64,000 bases of DNA from Gammaproteobacteria bacterium (GCA_015490755.1 WFXF01000082.1:1-64000); one strand, 5' to 3'. Positions 27,245-36,628 are shown, counted from the first letter of the stretch. Notes: generated from the letters alone by a model not told the origin. Made by a program: numbers and translations.

Positions 27245-27869
27245 TGATCAATCCAAACCCCATGTAGGAGAGAAAAAACAGTGCCGTCGCATAGAGCGTA
27301 CCCTTGGCTTGTTCAGGTGCAAAACCAGGCGTAAGCCATTCGAGATGAATAGTCCACAGCCCCAGAACGATAAACAAGCCGAGCACGATCAGCTTGATTA
27401 AGACAATGTAAAATTCAGTCCGTCCCACGGCAGCGGAACCAAGGAAGTTTATGGCTAAAAACAACCCGATCACCCCAGCTTCAGCAAGTGCCGTGTTCAG
27501 TGCCGTAGAAGGCAGGTGCAATAAAGGTAAAAAATAACCTGCAAAGCCTTTGGCAAACAGGGCAATAGAAATAACATAGGTTAACCAGGAGAGAATGCAC
27601 AGCGCTCCAGTCAGCACTCCGTCACCAAGACCGCGCAGAATGAACTCCATCGGTCCTGCATTGGAGATGATTTTCGCCCCCAGGGTGGCGTAGGAGTAAG
27701 CAACTAACAGCGCCAATCCACCTGAGATTATAAATACCAATGGCAGGTTGTCTCCGGCAATACGTGCGCCCAGGCCAAACACCGAGAAAATACTGGCACC
27801 GATCATGGTGCCTACTGCGATAGAGACAGCTTGCCACAGACCTATTTTTTTATTCATTTTAGAAAGCAC
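27219..27869 (-). pseudogene. Truncated APC-family amino acid permease
   Basis: The frame encodes the first 216 residues of an APC permease: MNKKIGLWQAVSIAVGTMIGASIFSVFGLGARIAG is a classic first helix, and six or seven membrane segments follow. Homologues run past 400 residues. This one breaks off right after FFLSYMGFGLITNAS, where the family normally continues into the next helices, and ends LCVT-stop inside DNA that on the other strand is SulP-derived. It is therefore probably non-functional, although the 5' part is intact and may still be expressed. Confidence 0.75.
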
Positions 27870-27932
27870 CTTTTGTATTGGAGACTAATCTTTGAAGCTT
27901 ATCTGTTTGAGTGAGTGACCTCTGTAACTCAG

Positions 27933-27966
27933 GTAGCACACAGGCATTTAAACGTCTGTGTGCTAC
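27933..27966. repeat. Inverted repeat, possible terminator or operator
   Basis: Perfect 11-bp stem GTAGCACACAG / CTGTGTGCTAC with a 12-nt loop, lying between the truncated permease and the DUF202 gene. There is no T-run on the minus strand after it, so an intrinsic terminator for DUF202 is only one possibility; a protein-binding palindrome upstream of the permease remnant is another. Confidence 0.5.
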
Positions 27967-28043
27967 TTTAATTCCTCTAAGTAAGTGAAGCGTCCTGTGT
28001 GGATGTGGGAGTATAGTCCTCTCGTCTATCGAAACCAGAGCGA

Positions 28044-28421
28044 TTATTTGGCAATCTTGTCCAATGTATAAACAACTAAAAATAAAGCCATTAAAATGAC
28101 TAAAGAAGATAAAATGATATTTGTTTTTTTTACACTGTATGGTATTGATTCGTCCGACTCTATGGATTTTTTATAGGTAAAAAACCTTATAGTAGATGTG
28201 ATTACTATTAAAACCCCAACGATGAACAACAATAATCCTGAAACTTCCGCATATAATGAAGAGTGAAAATGATTTTCATCACCAAGCTCTTTGCCTAGAT
28301 ACGAAATAAAAAGGTCAAATTTTTCAATAAGAAATCCAAATGCCATTATGGTAATGGCCGTTCTAATCCAGGCTAGGTAAGTGCGCTCATTAGCAGAATG
28401 GTCAGTGTAACGTTTAATCAT
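28044..28421 (-). CDS. DUF202 (YidH-like) inner-membrane protein
   Basis: Small membrane protein of 125 residues. DUF202 signature DHSANERTYLAWIRTAITIMAFGF starts the first helix; two further hydrophobic segments follow (GLLLFIVGVLIVITSTI and IILSSLVILMALFLVVYTL). ATG at 28421 is preferred over 28445 because it has GGAAA before it and gives the normal N-terminus MIKRYTDHSANERT. Function is unknown for the family. It stands alone between the permease remnant and a long non-coding gap. Confidence 0.82.
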   Translation of the reverse strand: MIKRYTDHSANERTYLAWIRTAITIMAFGFLIEKFDLFISYLGKELGDENHFHSSLYAEVSGLLLFIVGVLIVITSTIRFFTYKKSIESDESIPYSVKKTNIILSSLVILMALFLVVYTLDKIAK

Positions 28422-28445
28422 GTTATTTCCTTTGTCCCCTGACAT

Positions 28446-28962
28446 GGCTGGGAAAAATCATTCGTCTCGAAAAAAATATAAAACAATGACCTCTTGTCTC
28501 CCCGTCATGGGTGTAACTACTATTATCACTTTAAAGCTATTTATTGGCTCGCGATTTGTGAAATTTGATTAGAGGTTCTTTAATCAGTAGTGCATGGTAA
28601 CAGGGTAATATCAAAATAACGGTGATACCAGTGTGGGGGAAGATATTTGATTCGGTAAGGTGAAATTACCGCTGATGTTGGGTCGAGATGGCGTCTTATT
28701 GTTGTGACTCCGAATATGCATCGAGTTCACTATCCAGTTGAGGGCAATGAAATCAGTAACAATTTTGGATTCAATCTCTCTCTTTGGGGTCGATTATTCA
28801 TCAATACAATGAGTCGAAACAGGTCTCATGGTTATCAGGTATGTTGACTTTACCTTTCACTGAAAAATTGCGGGCTATGCCGTAAGCGGCGAGAATGGAG
28901 TAGGTCTGACAAATTCTAAATCATGCCAAATCTGTATCCAGCAAAAAAGTTAAATCCAGGGC
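28446..28962. other. 517-bp intergenic region without a recognisable gene
   Basis: No open frame with a ribosome site or a recognisable family was found on either strand. A short plus-strand frame from 28715 (ATGCATCGAGTTCAC) reads about 43 codons but matches nothing I know and lacks a ribosome site. The region may be degenerate former coding DNA like the neighbouring transporter remnants. Confidence 0.5.
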
Positions 28963-29175
28963 TTATGAGGTTTTGTTATTGTTTTGGTGACTTTTAACCT
29001 TACAGCTATTGAAACCGAGTAGGGCGTAAGGTGGGCACCAACCGATTAATCCTGTTAATAAAGGTAAAAAACCGACGGCTCCCCACCAGCTTTGAAAATA
29101 GATACCTGCACCAATAACGGTCAGCCCAATAATAATCCGTATTGTTTTATCAATACCGCCAACATTTTTTTTCAT
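28963..29175 (-). CDS. DUF2892 small membrane protein
   Basis: A 70-residue protein beginning MKKNVGGIDKTIRIIIGLTVIGAGIYFQSWWG and continuing GFLPLLTGLIGWCPPYALLGFNSC, the standard two-helix DUF2892 pattern with the CPPY-C motif. Such proteins often accompany rhodanese or Crp/Fnr genes. Here it is 79 bp downstream of a Crp/Fnr regulator on the same strand, so co-regulation with it is likely. Function is unknown. Confidence 0.85.
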   Translation of the reverse strand: MKKNVGGIDKTIRIIIGLTVIGAGIYFQSWWGAVGFLPLLTGLIGWCPPYALLGFNSCKVKSHQNNNKTS

Positions 29176-29254
29176 AACGATCCCTTCAACAGCTCTTACA
29201 TTAAATGAGTAACATTCACTTTAAGGGATTTCACATCATCGGTATGTGACTAAG

Positions 29255-29959
29255 TCACTTTGCCCAGTTTTTTGATTGTGTATACCGATAGAGAGCCTCT
29301 ACGTCAGTTATGAAGATCTCTTTTCGACCGACAGATAGCAGTTTTTTTGCATCCAGAGTCTTTAATGTGCGGCTGACAACTTCACGTGAGGTTCCCAGTT
29401 CAGCTGCAATCTCCTGATGAGTAATTTTTAATGCAATATTAATATGACCTTGAGCCGTCGCTAAATGGACAAGGTAGGCGGCAATGCGTATATCCAGACG
29501 CTCAAAAGCAACCTCCTCCAGTAAGGTGATAACATTCGCAAGCCTTTTTGAGATCAGGCCAAAAATGAATGTACACCAAACTTGATATTCAGAAATCCAT
29601 GAACGAACGAGATCAGCCGGTATGATAACTGCTTCAATATTACTATCCGCTTCAGCAATAGCCGGAAAGTGAGCATCACTCATAATGCAAGATGCTGTAA
29701 ACACACAGCTATCTCCTGAATTAATGCGATAGAGCGTAATCTCACGGCCTGATGCCGCAACTTTGTAAATTCGTGCCTGGCCGGACAAAACTAAAGCTAA
29801 ATGGGCGCAGCGATCATTCTCCGAAGCAATCACATATCCTTTGGGTAATCGAACGAATGTTGCGGCATTAAAGAGCTTCTCCTGAAATGAACATTCCATA
29901 TCTTTTATGAATGAAAAGTGCTCAATAATGGCTTGCTTTGTGTTTGGGCTGTCTATCAT
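29255..29959 (-). CDS. Crp/Fnr-family transcriptional regulator
   Basis: Regulator of 234 residues. The N-terminal cyclic-nucleotide-binding-type beta-roll has LPKGYVIASENDRCAHLALVLSGQARIYKV and YRINSGDSCVFTASCIM. A dimer helix follows, then the winged helix with the recognition segment HQEIAAELGTSREVVSRTLKTL. Cysteines occur (MECSF, DRC, DSC, ASC), but not in the N-terminal cluster of true FNR, so an oxygen-sensing Fe-S cluster is not supported. The GDSCVFTASC type is often linked to sulfur or stress genes together with DUF2892. A palindromic repeat element begins about 60 bp upstream. Confidence 0.85.
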   Translation of the reverse strand: MIDSPNTKQAIIEHFSFIKDMECSFQEKLFNAATFVRLPKGYVIASENDRCAHLALVLSGQARIYKVAASGREITLYRINSGDSCVFTASCIMSDAHFPAIAEADSNIEAVIIPADLVRSWISEYQVWCTFIFGLISKRLANVITLLEEVAFERLDIRIAAYLVHLATAQGHINIALKITHQEIAAELGTSREVVSRTLKTLDAKKLLSVGRKEIFITDVEALYRYTQSKNWAK

Positions 29960-30017
29960 TTCGTTACTATTTTATGAAAGTATCAAGTATAACGAACCAT
30001 GTTAATTTAACAATGCC

Positions 30018-30182
30018 CTAGGAGGCTGTCCGAGAATGGAAGTCGTATCGAGGGAAAGCCATTTCGGCCAGATTTGGTGTAAATTTGAGGCGAATAGTTG
30101 TTCTATTTAACGAAAATTTACACCAAATATGGCCGAAATGGATTTTCCGCAGTAGACTTTTCATTCTCGGACAGGCTCCTAG
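30018..30182. repeat. MITE-like palindromic element, copy 1 (E1)
   Basis: About 165 bp folding almost end to end into one hairpin. Tips: CTAGGAGGCTGTCCGAGAAT at the left against its complement at the right (20 of 21 bp paired). The inner arms GCCATTTCGGCCAGATTTGG and its partner at 30121-30144 pair with one mismatch. The apical part contains GAGGCGAATAG and CTATTTAACGA. No open frame fits inside. The tips, the asymmetric internal loop (CGTATCGAGG against CGCAGTAGA) and the apical loop are the same as in the copy at 45981, but the arms differ. It lies between the Crp/Fnr gene and a secreted-protein gene. Confidence 0.85.
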
Positions 30183-30348
30183 AACTTAATCTCGGTTCTA
30201 AACAGTTTCAGTAAAGGGTTAGGTCCTTTTTCCCGGATTTAAGCTTATGTTATGGCGAAGTGCATCCATGAAAACTTAAAAATCATAAAATTAATTTATG
30301 ACCTGAATATTTATAAAAACCATTTTAACCGTCGATAGAGTAAGGAAC

Positions 30349-30397
30349 GAGCACGGCAAAATTTCTGCAACTATGGCGTAGAAATTTTGCCGTGCTC
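30349..30397 (+). repeat. 18-bp perfect hairpin in the leader of the secreted-protein gene
   Basis: GAGCACGGCAAAATTTCT pairs perfectly with AGAAATTTTGCCGTGCTC across a 13-nt loop, ending 30 bp before the ATG at 30428. There is no T-run after it. It could be a leader structure, an attenuator or a binding palindrome. The rest of 29960-30427 holds only the E1 element and AT-rich DNA. Confidence 0.8.
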
Positions 30398-30427
30398 AAA
30401 TGTTTCCTGTTTTAATACGGAGGTTGT

Positions 30428-31369
30428 ATGGGGTTTACTGTAAAGCGTGTAATGATGGTTCTATTGCCAACGTTGTTGTGTTCATACCCTGCTTTTCCGG
30501 ATTTTCCCCGCCCATTAAATTTTCAGCCCGATGGTAATACTGGAATGCCAGGGAATTGTGGTGTGGGTGGCGGTTTTGGTGATATGTGTGATTCTGGTGC
30601 AGCTGAGCCGGATGATACCCCTTTTTTTCAAGACCTTGTGATGGTGGATGGTGTGCAGTATTGGCATCAGATTATTGGTGATCCTGCTGCAGGTTTTGCT
30701 TATGAAATTTATGTTGAAAGCGCAGGAGGAAGTTACTCCAGTAGCGGTGGAAAACCATCGGCTTATCGTCTAAGTAACTATGAGCAGCAGAGTGGTAACG
30801 GATTTGATCCGTTAGGGCGAAACCCGGAAAATGGTGTTGAATTTACGGGTAATGGTACGGGTGATCCAACAAAAGTTGTAATGCGTCAGGTCATGGGTGG
30901 TGAGTGGGATGAAAAAAATCGTACCTGGAGCTGTGGTGATGCTGGTTTTTGTTATGAATTTATCAAGGCTGATCTGAAACTAAAACCCAAAATCACACAA
31001 GTTATCAATGATAGTGCCCAATATATACAAAGCTTTTTTGAACTGGATATGAGCAATAGTAATTATGATGATGATACGCTGGCTGGTGAAATTATAAATA
31101 TCATGAAAATTACTGATCCTGATATGCCTTTGGAGAGTCCAGAGTCAAGCTATTTTGATATGGCCGTTGATAGTCAGGAGGGGCGCTCCAATGTGACAGG
31201 GGGGCGCTATATTTATACCCCCGGAGCTGGTTGGGTTGACCGAGGTGATGGTGGTACCGGTAAAGATTTTACGACATGGAAATATGAAGCGGGAACATAT
31301 CAGTATGTGGGCCAAACGGAAAGCCCGCTTAAAAATATATGGGAAATTGTAGAAGGCCCTATTGAATAA
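30428..31369 (+). CDS. Secreted protein of unknown function, family member 1 of 4
   Basis: Exported 313-residue protein with signal peptide (MVLLPTLLCSYPAFP). I do not recognise the family, but three paralogues lie at 51-55 kb. Shared blocks are LNF near the mature start, DTPFFQ, YWHQIIGDPAAGFAYEIY, SSGGKPS, SGNGFDPLGRNP, FTGNGTGDPTKVVMRQVMGG, WSC, KPKITQVIND, DDDTLAGEIINIMKITDPDMP and NVTGGRYIYT. It is the shortest member and lacks the C-terminal about 50 residues with the SKCANG end. Cysteines are paired in number, suggesting an oxidised extracytoplasmic fold. GGAGG lies before the ATG. It precedes the caspase-like lipoprotein by 130 bp. Confidence 0.75.
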   Translation: MGFTVKRVMMVLLPTLLCSYPAFPDFPRPLNFQPDGNTGMPGNCGVGGGFGDMCDSGAAEPDDTPFFQDLVMVDGVQYWHQIIGDPAAGFAYEIYVESAGGSYSSSGGKPSAYRLSNYEQQSGNGFDPLGRNPENGVEFTGNGTGDPTKVVMRQVMGGEWDEKNRTWSCGDAGFCYEFIKADLKLKPKITQVINDSAQYIQSFFELDMSNSNYDDDTLAGEIINIMKITDPDMPLESPESSYFDMAVDSQEGRSNVTGGRYIYTPGAGWVDRGDGGTGKDFTTWKYEAGTYQYVGQTESPLKNIWEIVEGPIE

Positions 31370-31498
31370 AAAGACAAATCAATCAAAAAATATTGCAATT
31401 TTGTGTGGTATGTTGTAACCGCACTATGGTTATTGTTGTTAGACTATACACGTTCTAAAAATAAGTGTTTGTGAATAATTATTAAAAAGGTATGAGTG

Positions 31499-33553
31499 AT
31501 GGGGAACAAATTAATACTGAGTGCCTTTGTGGCATTGATGACGGTGGTTATTGCCGGTTGTGCGCAACAGACAAAGCAAGTTGGTGTGACTTCGGCCAAT
31601 AAACAGGTTGATGTTGAAAAGTTATTTATTGTGGATTGTTTGTTGCCGGGGCAGGTGCGTAAGTTAGGTGGAAAGATGACTTATTTGACACCACGCCGTC
31701 CGATTAAAACTTCAGCGATTGATTGTGAGATTCGTGGCGGAGAGTATGTTGCCTATGATCGCTCTGATTATCGCACAGCTCTAAAGGTTTGGCTTGATGG
31801 CGCCAAGGCAGGAGATCCGGAAGCGCAAACTAATGTAGGTGAAATTTACGAAAAGGGCTTGGGAATTCAGCCTGATTATGAATTAGCTTATGTCTGGTAT
31901 AAAAAAGCGGCAGAACAAAATTATTCCAGTGCCCAAATTAATTTGGGTTATATGTATGAAAAAGGTTTGGGAGTTGAAAAGGATGTTGCGAAAGCATTGA
32001 ACTGGTACCGCAAAGCATCAGGTCTGACGGATGATGATCTGGAGTTTTCTTCAACTATTGAAGTTGCAGTGGCCTCCCAGGTAGAGCAGGAGACCCAGAA
32101 GTTAAGAGAAGAGATTGAGCGTCGAAAACAAGAGGTACAATTGCTTCGTCAGCAATTGAATAAAACGGAGCAAGAATTAAAATCACGCAAGACAGCTTTA
32201 AGTATGGCAGAGAATAAAGTTGTTAGCCTAAATAAACAGTTAAAGTCTTTAAGTACAAAAGGAGCCAAAGATAAGCTAAAAGCTGTGAAGCAGGATTTAG
32301 CAGCAGAGGAGGCGAAAATTATAACTCAGCAAAAGGAGTTAGCCTGGCTGGAGAGCGAATTGAAACAGCAAAAGTCGGGGCTGATAAAAGAGTTGGAATC
32401 AGTCAAGGTTCAAGAAGAGCGGTTGAGTGAAAATCAAGAAAATGAACTGGCAGGGCCTATTATAGAGCTGCTTGACCCACCTGTCGTGGTGACTCGAGGT
32501 ATTCCTAGCGTGAGGTTACGTACGCCGGTGAAAGAGCGTTTAATTGTGGGTAAAGTGACTGCCCCAGCTGGAATTCTTGCGATTACAGTGAATGATCAGC
32601 CTCAAAAGCTGGCAAAAAATAATGTCTTTAAAACAAATATCGAGATTGAAAAGAGAGATACACCTGTTTCAGTGGTTGCGGTTGATAAACAAGGCAGACG
32701 GACAACCGTTGATTTTATGTTTGTGCCTAAATTTCGTAATGCACCTGCAACGATAGCCAGGCCTCTGGAAAAAGCTCAATCACGGCGTGTTAGCTCAATT
32801 GATTTTGGCTCTTATTATGCTTTGATTATTGGTAATAACCGATATCCGCAAATGCCTGATTTGGCAACGGCTGTATCAGATGCTGAGCGTGCTGAAAAAG
32901 TATTGCGAGATCAATATGGGTTTAAAACCAGTTTGTTAGTGAATGCAACACGCTACGATATTTTGTCTGAATTAAACAGGTTGCGTGAGCAGTTAACGGA
33001 TAAAGATAACTTGCTAATCTATTATGCAGGTCATGGTGAGATTGACCGGATTAATATGCAAGGCTATTGGTTGCCTGTCGATGCAGAGCCGAATAGTACG
33101 GCAAACTGGATCTCCAATGTATCAATTACCGAGCAGTTAAATGCAATGAAAGCCAAGCATGTTATGGTGGTAGCAGATTCTTGTTATTCAGGTTTACTAA
33201 CACGTTCATCCCTTGCACGATTAGATGTTGACCTGACTGATGAAGTTCGTCGCAAATGGATGAATGTGATGGCTAAAACACGTTCGAGAACAGTATTGAC
33301 ATCCGGTGGGGTCAAACCTGTCATGGATAGTGGTGGAGGCAACCATTCTATTTTTGCGGAAGCATTTTTTGATGCTTTGGAGTCGAATACGAATATACTG
33401 GAAGGTTATAAAATATATCGCGATGTTGCGAATAAAGTACAGGCAAGCGCAGCAAAATTCAGTGTTGAGCAAACGCCTCAATACGCCCCCATTCGTCACG
33501 GTGGACATGAGTCAGGTGAGTTTCTTTTTGTACCTGTAAACTATAAATTATAG
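31499..33553 (+). CDS. Caspase-like (peptidase C14) lipoprotein with Sel1 repeats
   Basis: Lipoprotein of 684 residues: the signal ends in the lipobox VIAGC. Two Sel1 repeats at about 90-165 (GDPEAQTNVGEIYEKGLGI, SAQINLGYMYEKGLGV) are followed by a long coiled coil at about 190-305 and a beta-rich region. A C-terminal caspase-fold domain starts near residue 437 (YYALIIGNNRY). The catalytic dyad is visible: His512 in YYAGHGEID and Cys562 in VVADSCYSG. ATG at 31499 has AAAAGG eight bases upstream; GTG at 31496 is also in frame. Caspase-like proteases with an export signal are found in polysaccharide-producing and multicellular bacteria; the target here is unknown. Confidence 0.88.
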   Translation: MGNKLILSAFVALMTVVIAGCAQQTKQVGVTSANKQVDVEKLFIVDCLLPGQVRKLGGKMTYLTPRRPIKTSAIDCEIRGGEYVAYDRSDYRTALKVWLDGAKAGDPEAQTNVGEIYEKGLGIQPDYELAYVWYKKAAEQNYSSAQINLGYMYEKGLGVEKDVAKALNWYRKASGLTDDDLEFSSTIEVAVASQVEQETQKLREEIERRKQEVQLLRQQLNKTEQELKSRKTALSMAENKVVSLNKQLKSLSTKGAKDKLKAVKQDLAAEEAKIITQQKELAWLESELKQQKSGLIKELESVKVQEERLSENQENELAGPIIELLDPPVVVTRGIPSVRLRTPVKERLIVGKVTAPAGILAITVNDQPQKLAKNNVFKTNIEIEKRDTPVSVVAVDKQGRRTTVDFMFVPKFRNAPATIARPLEKAQSRRVSSIDFGSYYALIIGNNRYPQMPDLATAVSDAERAEKVLRDQYGFKTSLLVNATRYDILSELNRLREQLTDKDNLLIYYAGHGEIDRINMQGYWLPVDAEPNSTANWISNVSITEQLNAMKAKHVMVVADSCYSGLLTRSSLARLDVDLTDEVRRKWMNVMAKTRSRTVLTSGGVKPVMDSGGGNHSIFAEAFFDALESNTNILEGYKIYRDVANKVQASAAKFSVEQTPQYAPIRHGGHESGEFLFVPVNYKL

Positions 33554-33577
33554 TTTTTATTGCCCATGCCGATATTG

Positions 33578-33609
33578 AAGCCTTACTCCTCTTGGGGTAA
33601 GGCTTTTTT
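33578..33609 (+). terminator. Rho-independent terminator after the caspase-like gene
   Basis: Stem AAGCCTTAC / GTAAGGCTT with a 10-nt loop followed by T6-7, beginning 25 bp after the stop codon. Confidence 0.9.
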
Positions 33610-33753
33610 TGTCATGTTACTTTCATAAAATGGTGTTGAAATAGCAGTAATGAATGAAAGTAGCTTTTGTGATGATCATCACGAACTGATGATGAACTTT
33701 AAACAGGTATGTCATCTCTTACATAATTTTAAGGGCAATTGGAGAAATAAACG

Positions 33754-34296
33754 ATGCTTGATACTATGGTGCAAGTCGTTGACTCGGTTCAATCAAATGA
33801 AACAGAACAGCGCTCTTTAGATCAAGAGCTTTTCAATGCAGTTAGAGACTCTTCATTGAGCGAAGAGCTGGATGATGATGAATGTAGGATATTAGCTGGT
33901 ATTGCTGAACTTCATGTTTTGAAAGATAAGGCACACTTGATTAAAGAAGGTTACGATAGCCAGTATTTGTATGGCGTAATGAATGGAACGTTGATCGTTG
34001 CTAAATCAAATGCTCAAGGTTGTGTGATGCTGGATACCCGAAAATCCGGGAGTATTGCGGGTGCTTTAAGTTTTGTGACAGGAAAGCCGCATACCGCATC
34101 AATCACTTCGAAGGGTGATTCGAATGTATTTAGTTTTGAGCGAACGGACTTTGAAAGCTTAATGGATGCAGAGCCGCGTCTTGTTTATAAAGTCATGAAA
34201 GCCATTATGCGCGATATGCACGATATCGTTGCACGAATGAATGTTCAGCACGTAGAGCTGACTAATTATATTAGTAAACAGCACGGAAGATATTAA
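33754..34296 (+). CDS. Stand-alone cyclic-nucleotide-binding domain protein
   Basis: A 180-residue cytoplasmic protein. Residues about 45-150 form a cNMP-binding-type beta-roll: LKDKAHLIKEGYDSQYLYGVMNGTLIV, then SGSIAGALSFVTGKPHTASI and NVFSFERTDFESLM, followed by a long helix. The C-terminus (HVELTNYISKQHGRY) shows no helix-turn-helix, so it is not a Crp-type transcription factor by itself. GGAG precedes the ATG. It stands alone between two terminators; a signalling partner is unknown. Confidence 0.75.
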   Translation: MLDTMVQVVDSVQSNETEQRSLDQELFNAVRDSSLSEELDDDECRILAGIAELHVLKDKAHLIKEGYDSQYLYGVMNGTLIVAKSNAQGCVMLDTRKSGSIAGALSFVTGKPHTASITSKGDSNVFSFERTDFESLMDAEPRLVYKVMKAIMRDMHDIVARMNVQHVELTNYISKQHGRY

Positions 34297-34334
34297 ATAA
34301 CGATCCAGGTTGCTGCACAGTCAGCAATTCAGGG

Positions 34335-34368
34335 AATAACAAAATCAACTCCTTATGATTTTGTTATT
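34335..34368. terminator. Bidirectional terminator
   Basis: Perfect 13-bp stem AATAACAAAATCA / TGATTTTGTTATT with an 8-nt loop, placed between the convergent cNMP-domain gene and pstB. T-rich arms on both strands allow it to serve both genes. Confidence 0.8.
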
Positions 34369-34383
34369 CAGCCAGGTCGGACT

Positions 34384-35223
34384 TTAGCCAAAGCGTCCTG
34401 TAATATAATCTTCTGTTAACTTATGTTGTGGATTGGTGAAAATCTGTTCGGTTGGGCCGACTTCAATTAACTTACCCAAATGAAAGTAGGCGGTGCGTTG
34501 TGATACACGGGCGGCTTGTTGCATTGAATGAGTTACAATTACTATGGTGTATTGTTCGCGCAACTCATCAATGAGTTGTTCAATAATCGCTGTTGCTATT
34601 GGGTCAAGTGCAGAGCATGGTTCATCCATTAGAATGACCTCTGGATCCACGGCAATGGCTCGGGCGATGCATAAACGTTGTTGTTGACCACCAGAGAGTG
34701 CTGTACCCGGTTGATCCAGGCGATCTTTAACCTCTTTGAATAAACCGGCTTTTTCCAGACTTGTATGGATAATTTCATCCAGCTCGGCTTTGTTGTTGGC
34801 CAAGCCATGGATACGTGGGCCAAATGCAACATTTTCATAGATTGACTTAGGAAAGGGGTTGGGTTTTTGAAATACCATACCTACTCGGGCGCGCAGTAAG
34901 ACAACATCCATATTTTTATCATAGATATTCCGATCATCAATCAAAATATCACCCGATACTTTACAGCTCGCTATCGTATCATTCATACGATTAAGGCAGC
35001 GTAAAAATGTGGACTTACCACAGCCTGAAGGGCCAATCATAGCGATAACTTCATTGCTTCCGATATCTATAGTGACATCATGAATAGCATGTTTTTCGTC
35101 GTAATAAACATTAACGCCACGGCAAATAATTCGTGGATTATCAACAGTCACCTGACCGACTGTCTTGTGAGGCTGGTCATCGGTATCGATGCTATTGTAT
35201 TCTGCGGTATTGGAGTTTTCCAT
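34384..35223 (-). CDS. pstB: Phosphate ABC transporter ATP-binding protein PstB
   Basis: ATPase of the high-affinity phosphate importer PstSCAB. 279 residues from MENSNTAEY. Walker [11 protein letters not shown]-loop FQKPNPFP, signature [16 protein letters not shown], Walker [14 protein letters not shown] and switch His in VTHSM are all present. A longer frame begins at 35322 but would overlap pstA; 35223 has AGAGG upstream, although a little far (13 nt). Last gene of the phoU-pstSCAB block. Confidence 0.96.
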   Translation of the reverse strand: MENSNTAEYNSIDTDDQPHKTVGQVTVDNPRIICRGVNVYYDEKHAIHDVTIDIGSNEVIAMIGPSGCGKSTFLRCLNRMNDTIASCKVSGDILIDDRNIYDKNMDVVLLRARVGMVFQKPNPFPKSIYENVAFGPRIHGLANNKAELDEIIHTSLEKAGLFKEVKDRLDQPGTALSGGQQQRLCIARAIAVDPEVILMDEPCSALDPIATAIIEQLIDELREQYTIVIVTHSMQQAARVSQRTAYFHLGKLIEVGPTEQIFTNPQHKLTEDYITGRFG

Positions 35224-35281
35224 GAAATATTCTAAACCTCTAATGATAAAAAGGGTTATGTATCCTTTTATATTATGTATT

Positions 35282-36586
35282 TCACCAGCGCTTTTCAAAG
35301 CGCTTTCTAAGAAAAATAGCAAGTGAGTTCATCGCAATCAAAAATGCAAGCAGTACCATGATTGCTGCAGATGTTTTTTCAACAAACGCACGTTCGGGGC
35401 TGTCAGCCCAGAGAAAAATTTGTACCGGCAAGACCGTAGCAGGGTCTGTTACACCGGCTGGAATATCGACAATAAACGCAACCATGCCAATCATTAGCAG
35501 TGGTGCCGTTTCTCCCAGTGCTTGAGCCATTCCTATGATTGTACCAGTGAGCATACCAGGCATCGCGAGTGGAAGTACGTGGAACATGACGGTTTGCATT
35601 TTTGATGCTCCAATTCCAAGTGAAGCCTGACGTATGCTGGGTGGAACCGATTTAAGTGCTGTGCGACTGGCAATAATAATTGTAGGTAATGTCATTAATG
35701 CTAATACCAAGCCACCGAGAATAGGTGCCGAGCGCGGCAGATGAAACACATTGATAAAAATAGCCAGCCCAAGTAGTCCAAAAATAATTGATGGAACAGC
35801 GGCAAGATTATTAATGTTAACTTCAATCAGGTCAGTCCATCTGTTTTGAGGCGCAAACTCTTCCAGATAGACTGCAGTTGCAACACCGAGTGGAAAACAG
35901 ATTATAAGAGTAATAAATAGTGTTAATAGTGATCCAACGAGAGCGCCCCATATACCTGCTAATTCAGGCTCACGGGAATCACCTGCTGTAAAAAATGTGA
36001 GGTTAAAACGCTTTTCAACAGCATTGCTTTCAATTAAATGATCAAACCAGGCAATATCCTGATCCTTTAAACGTCGCTCATTCTCAGGGAGTGTGCGGTC
36101 AATATGTCCTTTCATGAGCATGTCATAATCATCATCAGCAGGAACCCATATTCGTGCTGTTGTTCCAATTAAATCTGGATTATTCATGACCATTTCGCGA
36201 AGCTGAAATGTTGCGCCAGGGCTGAGCAATTTATAGAGTTTCTTTTTGTCTTTACGCTTTTTTACATCAGGGAATATTGAGCGCAGGCTGCTTTTAATCA
36301 GCCCACCATAGTTTGCCGAGGAGAGAGTCTCGCTATCACGGGTACCATCCGGATCTATTTTATTTTCATCGAAGTGAACATCAATCTGGATAAAGGTTTG
36401 TTGAAAAGCGGTATAACCTTTACTGCTGATATTAAAAAATAGAAAGGAAAGAAACAGTAAGCTGAGCGTGATTGCAAGTACACCATAAAAGCGAAAGCGA
36501 CGCTCTTGTGCATAGCGTTTTTTTAGACCGGCTTGAACACGGGAAGCGGTACTGTTATTCGGAGCGTTAGGTGCTGATTGACTCAT
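35282..36586 (-). CDS. pstA: Phosphate ABC transporter permease PstA
   Basis: Inner-membrane permease of 434 residues. A membrane segment near residue 35-55 is followed by a periplasmic insertion of about 150 residues (the Ser/Lys-rich, [15 protein letters not shown] region), longer than in E. coli PstA (296 residues) but common in many proteobacteria. The BPD_transp_1 part starts at [15 protein letters not shown] and has the coupling-loop segment [29 protein letters not shown]. It lies between pstC (42-bp gap) and pstB. Confidence 0.95.
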   Translation of the reverse strand: MSQSAPNAPNNSTASRVQAGLKKRYAQERRFRFYGVLAITLSLLFLSFLFFNISSKGYTAFQQTFIQIDVHFDENKIDPDGTRDSETLSSANYGGLIKSSLRSIFPDVKKRKDKKKLYKLLSPGATFQLREMVMNNPDLIGTTARIWVPADDDYDMLMKGHIDRTLPENERRLKDQDIAWFDHLIESNAVEKRFNLTFFTAGDSREPELAGIWGALVGSLLTLFITLIICFPLGVATAVYLEEFAPQNRWTDLIEVNINNLAAVPSIIFGLLGLAIFINVFHLPRSAPILGGLVLALMTLPTIIIASRTALKSVPPSIRQASLGIGASKMQTVMFHVLPLAMPGMLTGTIIGMAQALGETAPLLMIGMVAFIVDIPAGVTDPATVLPVQIFLWADSPERAFVEKTSAAIMVLLAFLIAMNSLAIFLRKRFEKRW

Positions 36587-36628
36587 ATGTTTATAGGTTT
36601 TTCTATTTAATTAAAGATCGCAAATAAA

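Noticed and set aside
28715-28846. Plus-strand short frame from ATGCATCGAGTTCAC
   Set aside because: No ribosome-binding site, no similarity recognised and no neighbouring partner; treated as chance or decayed DNA.
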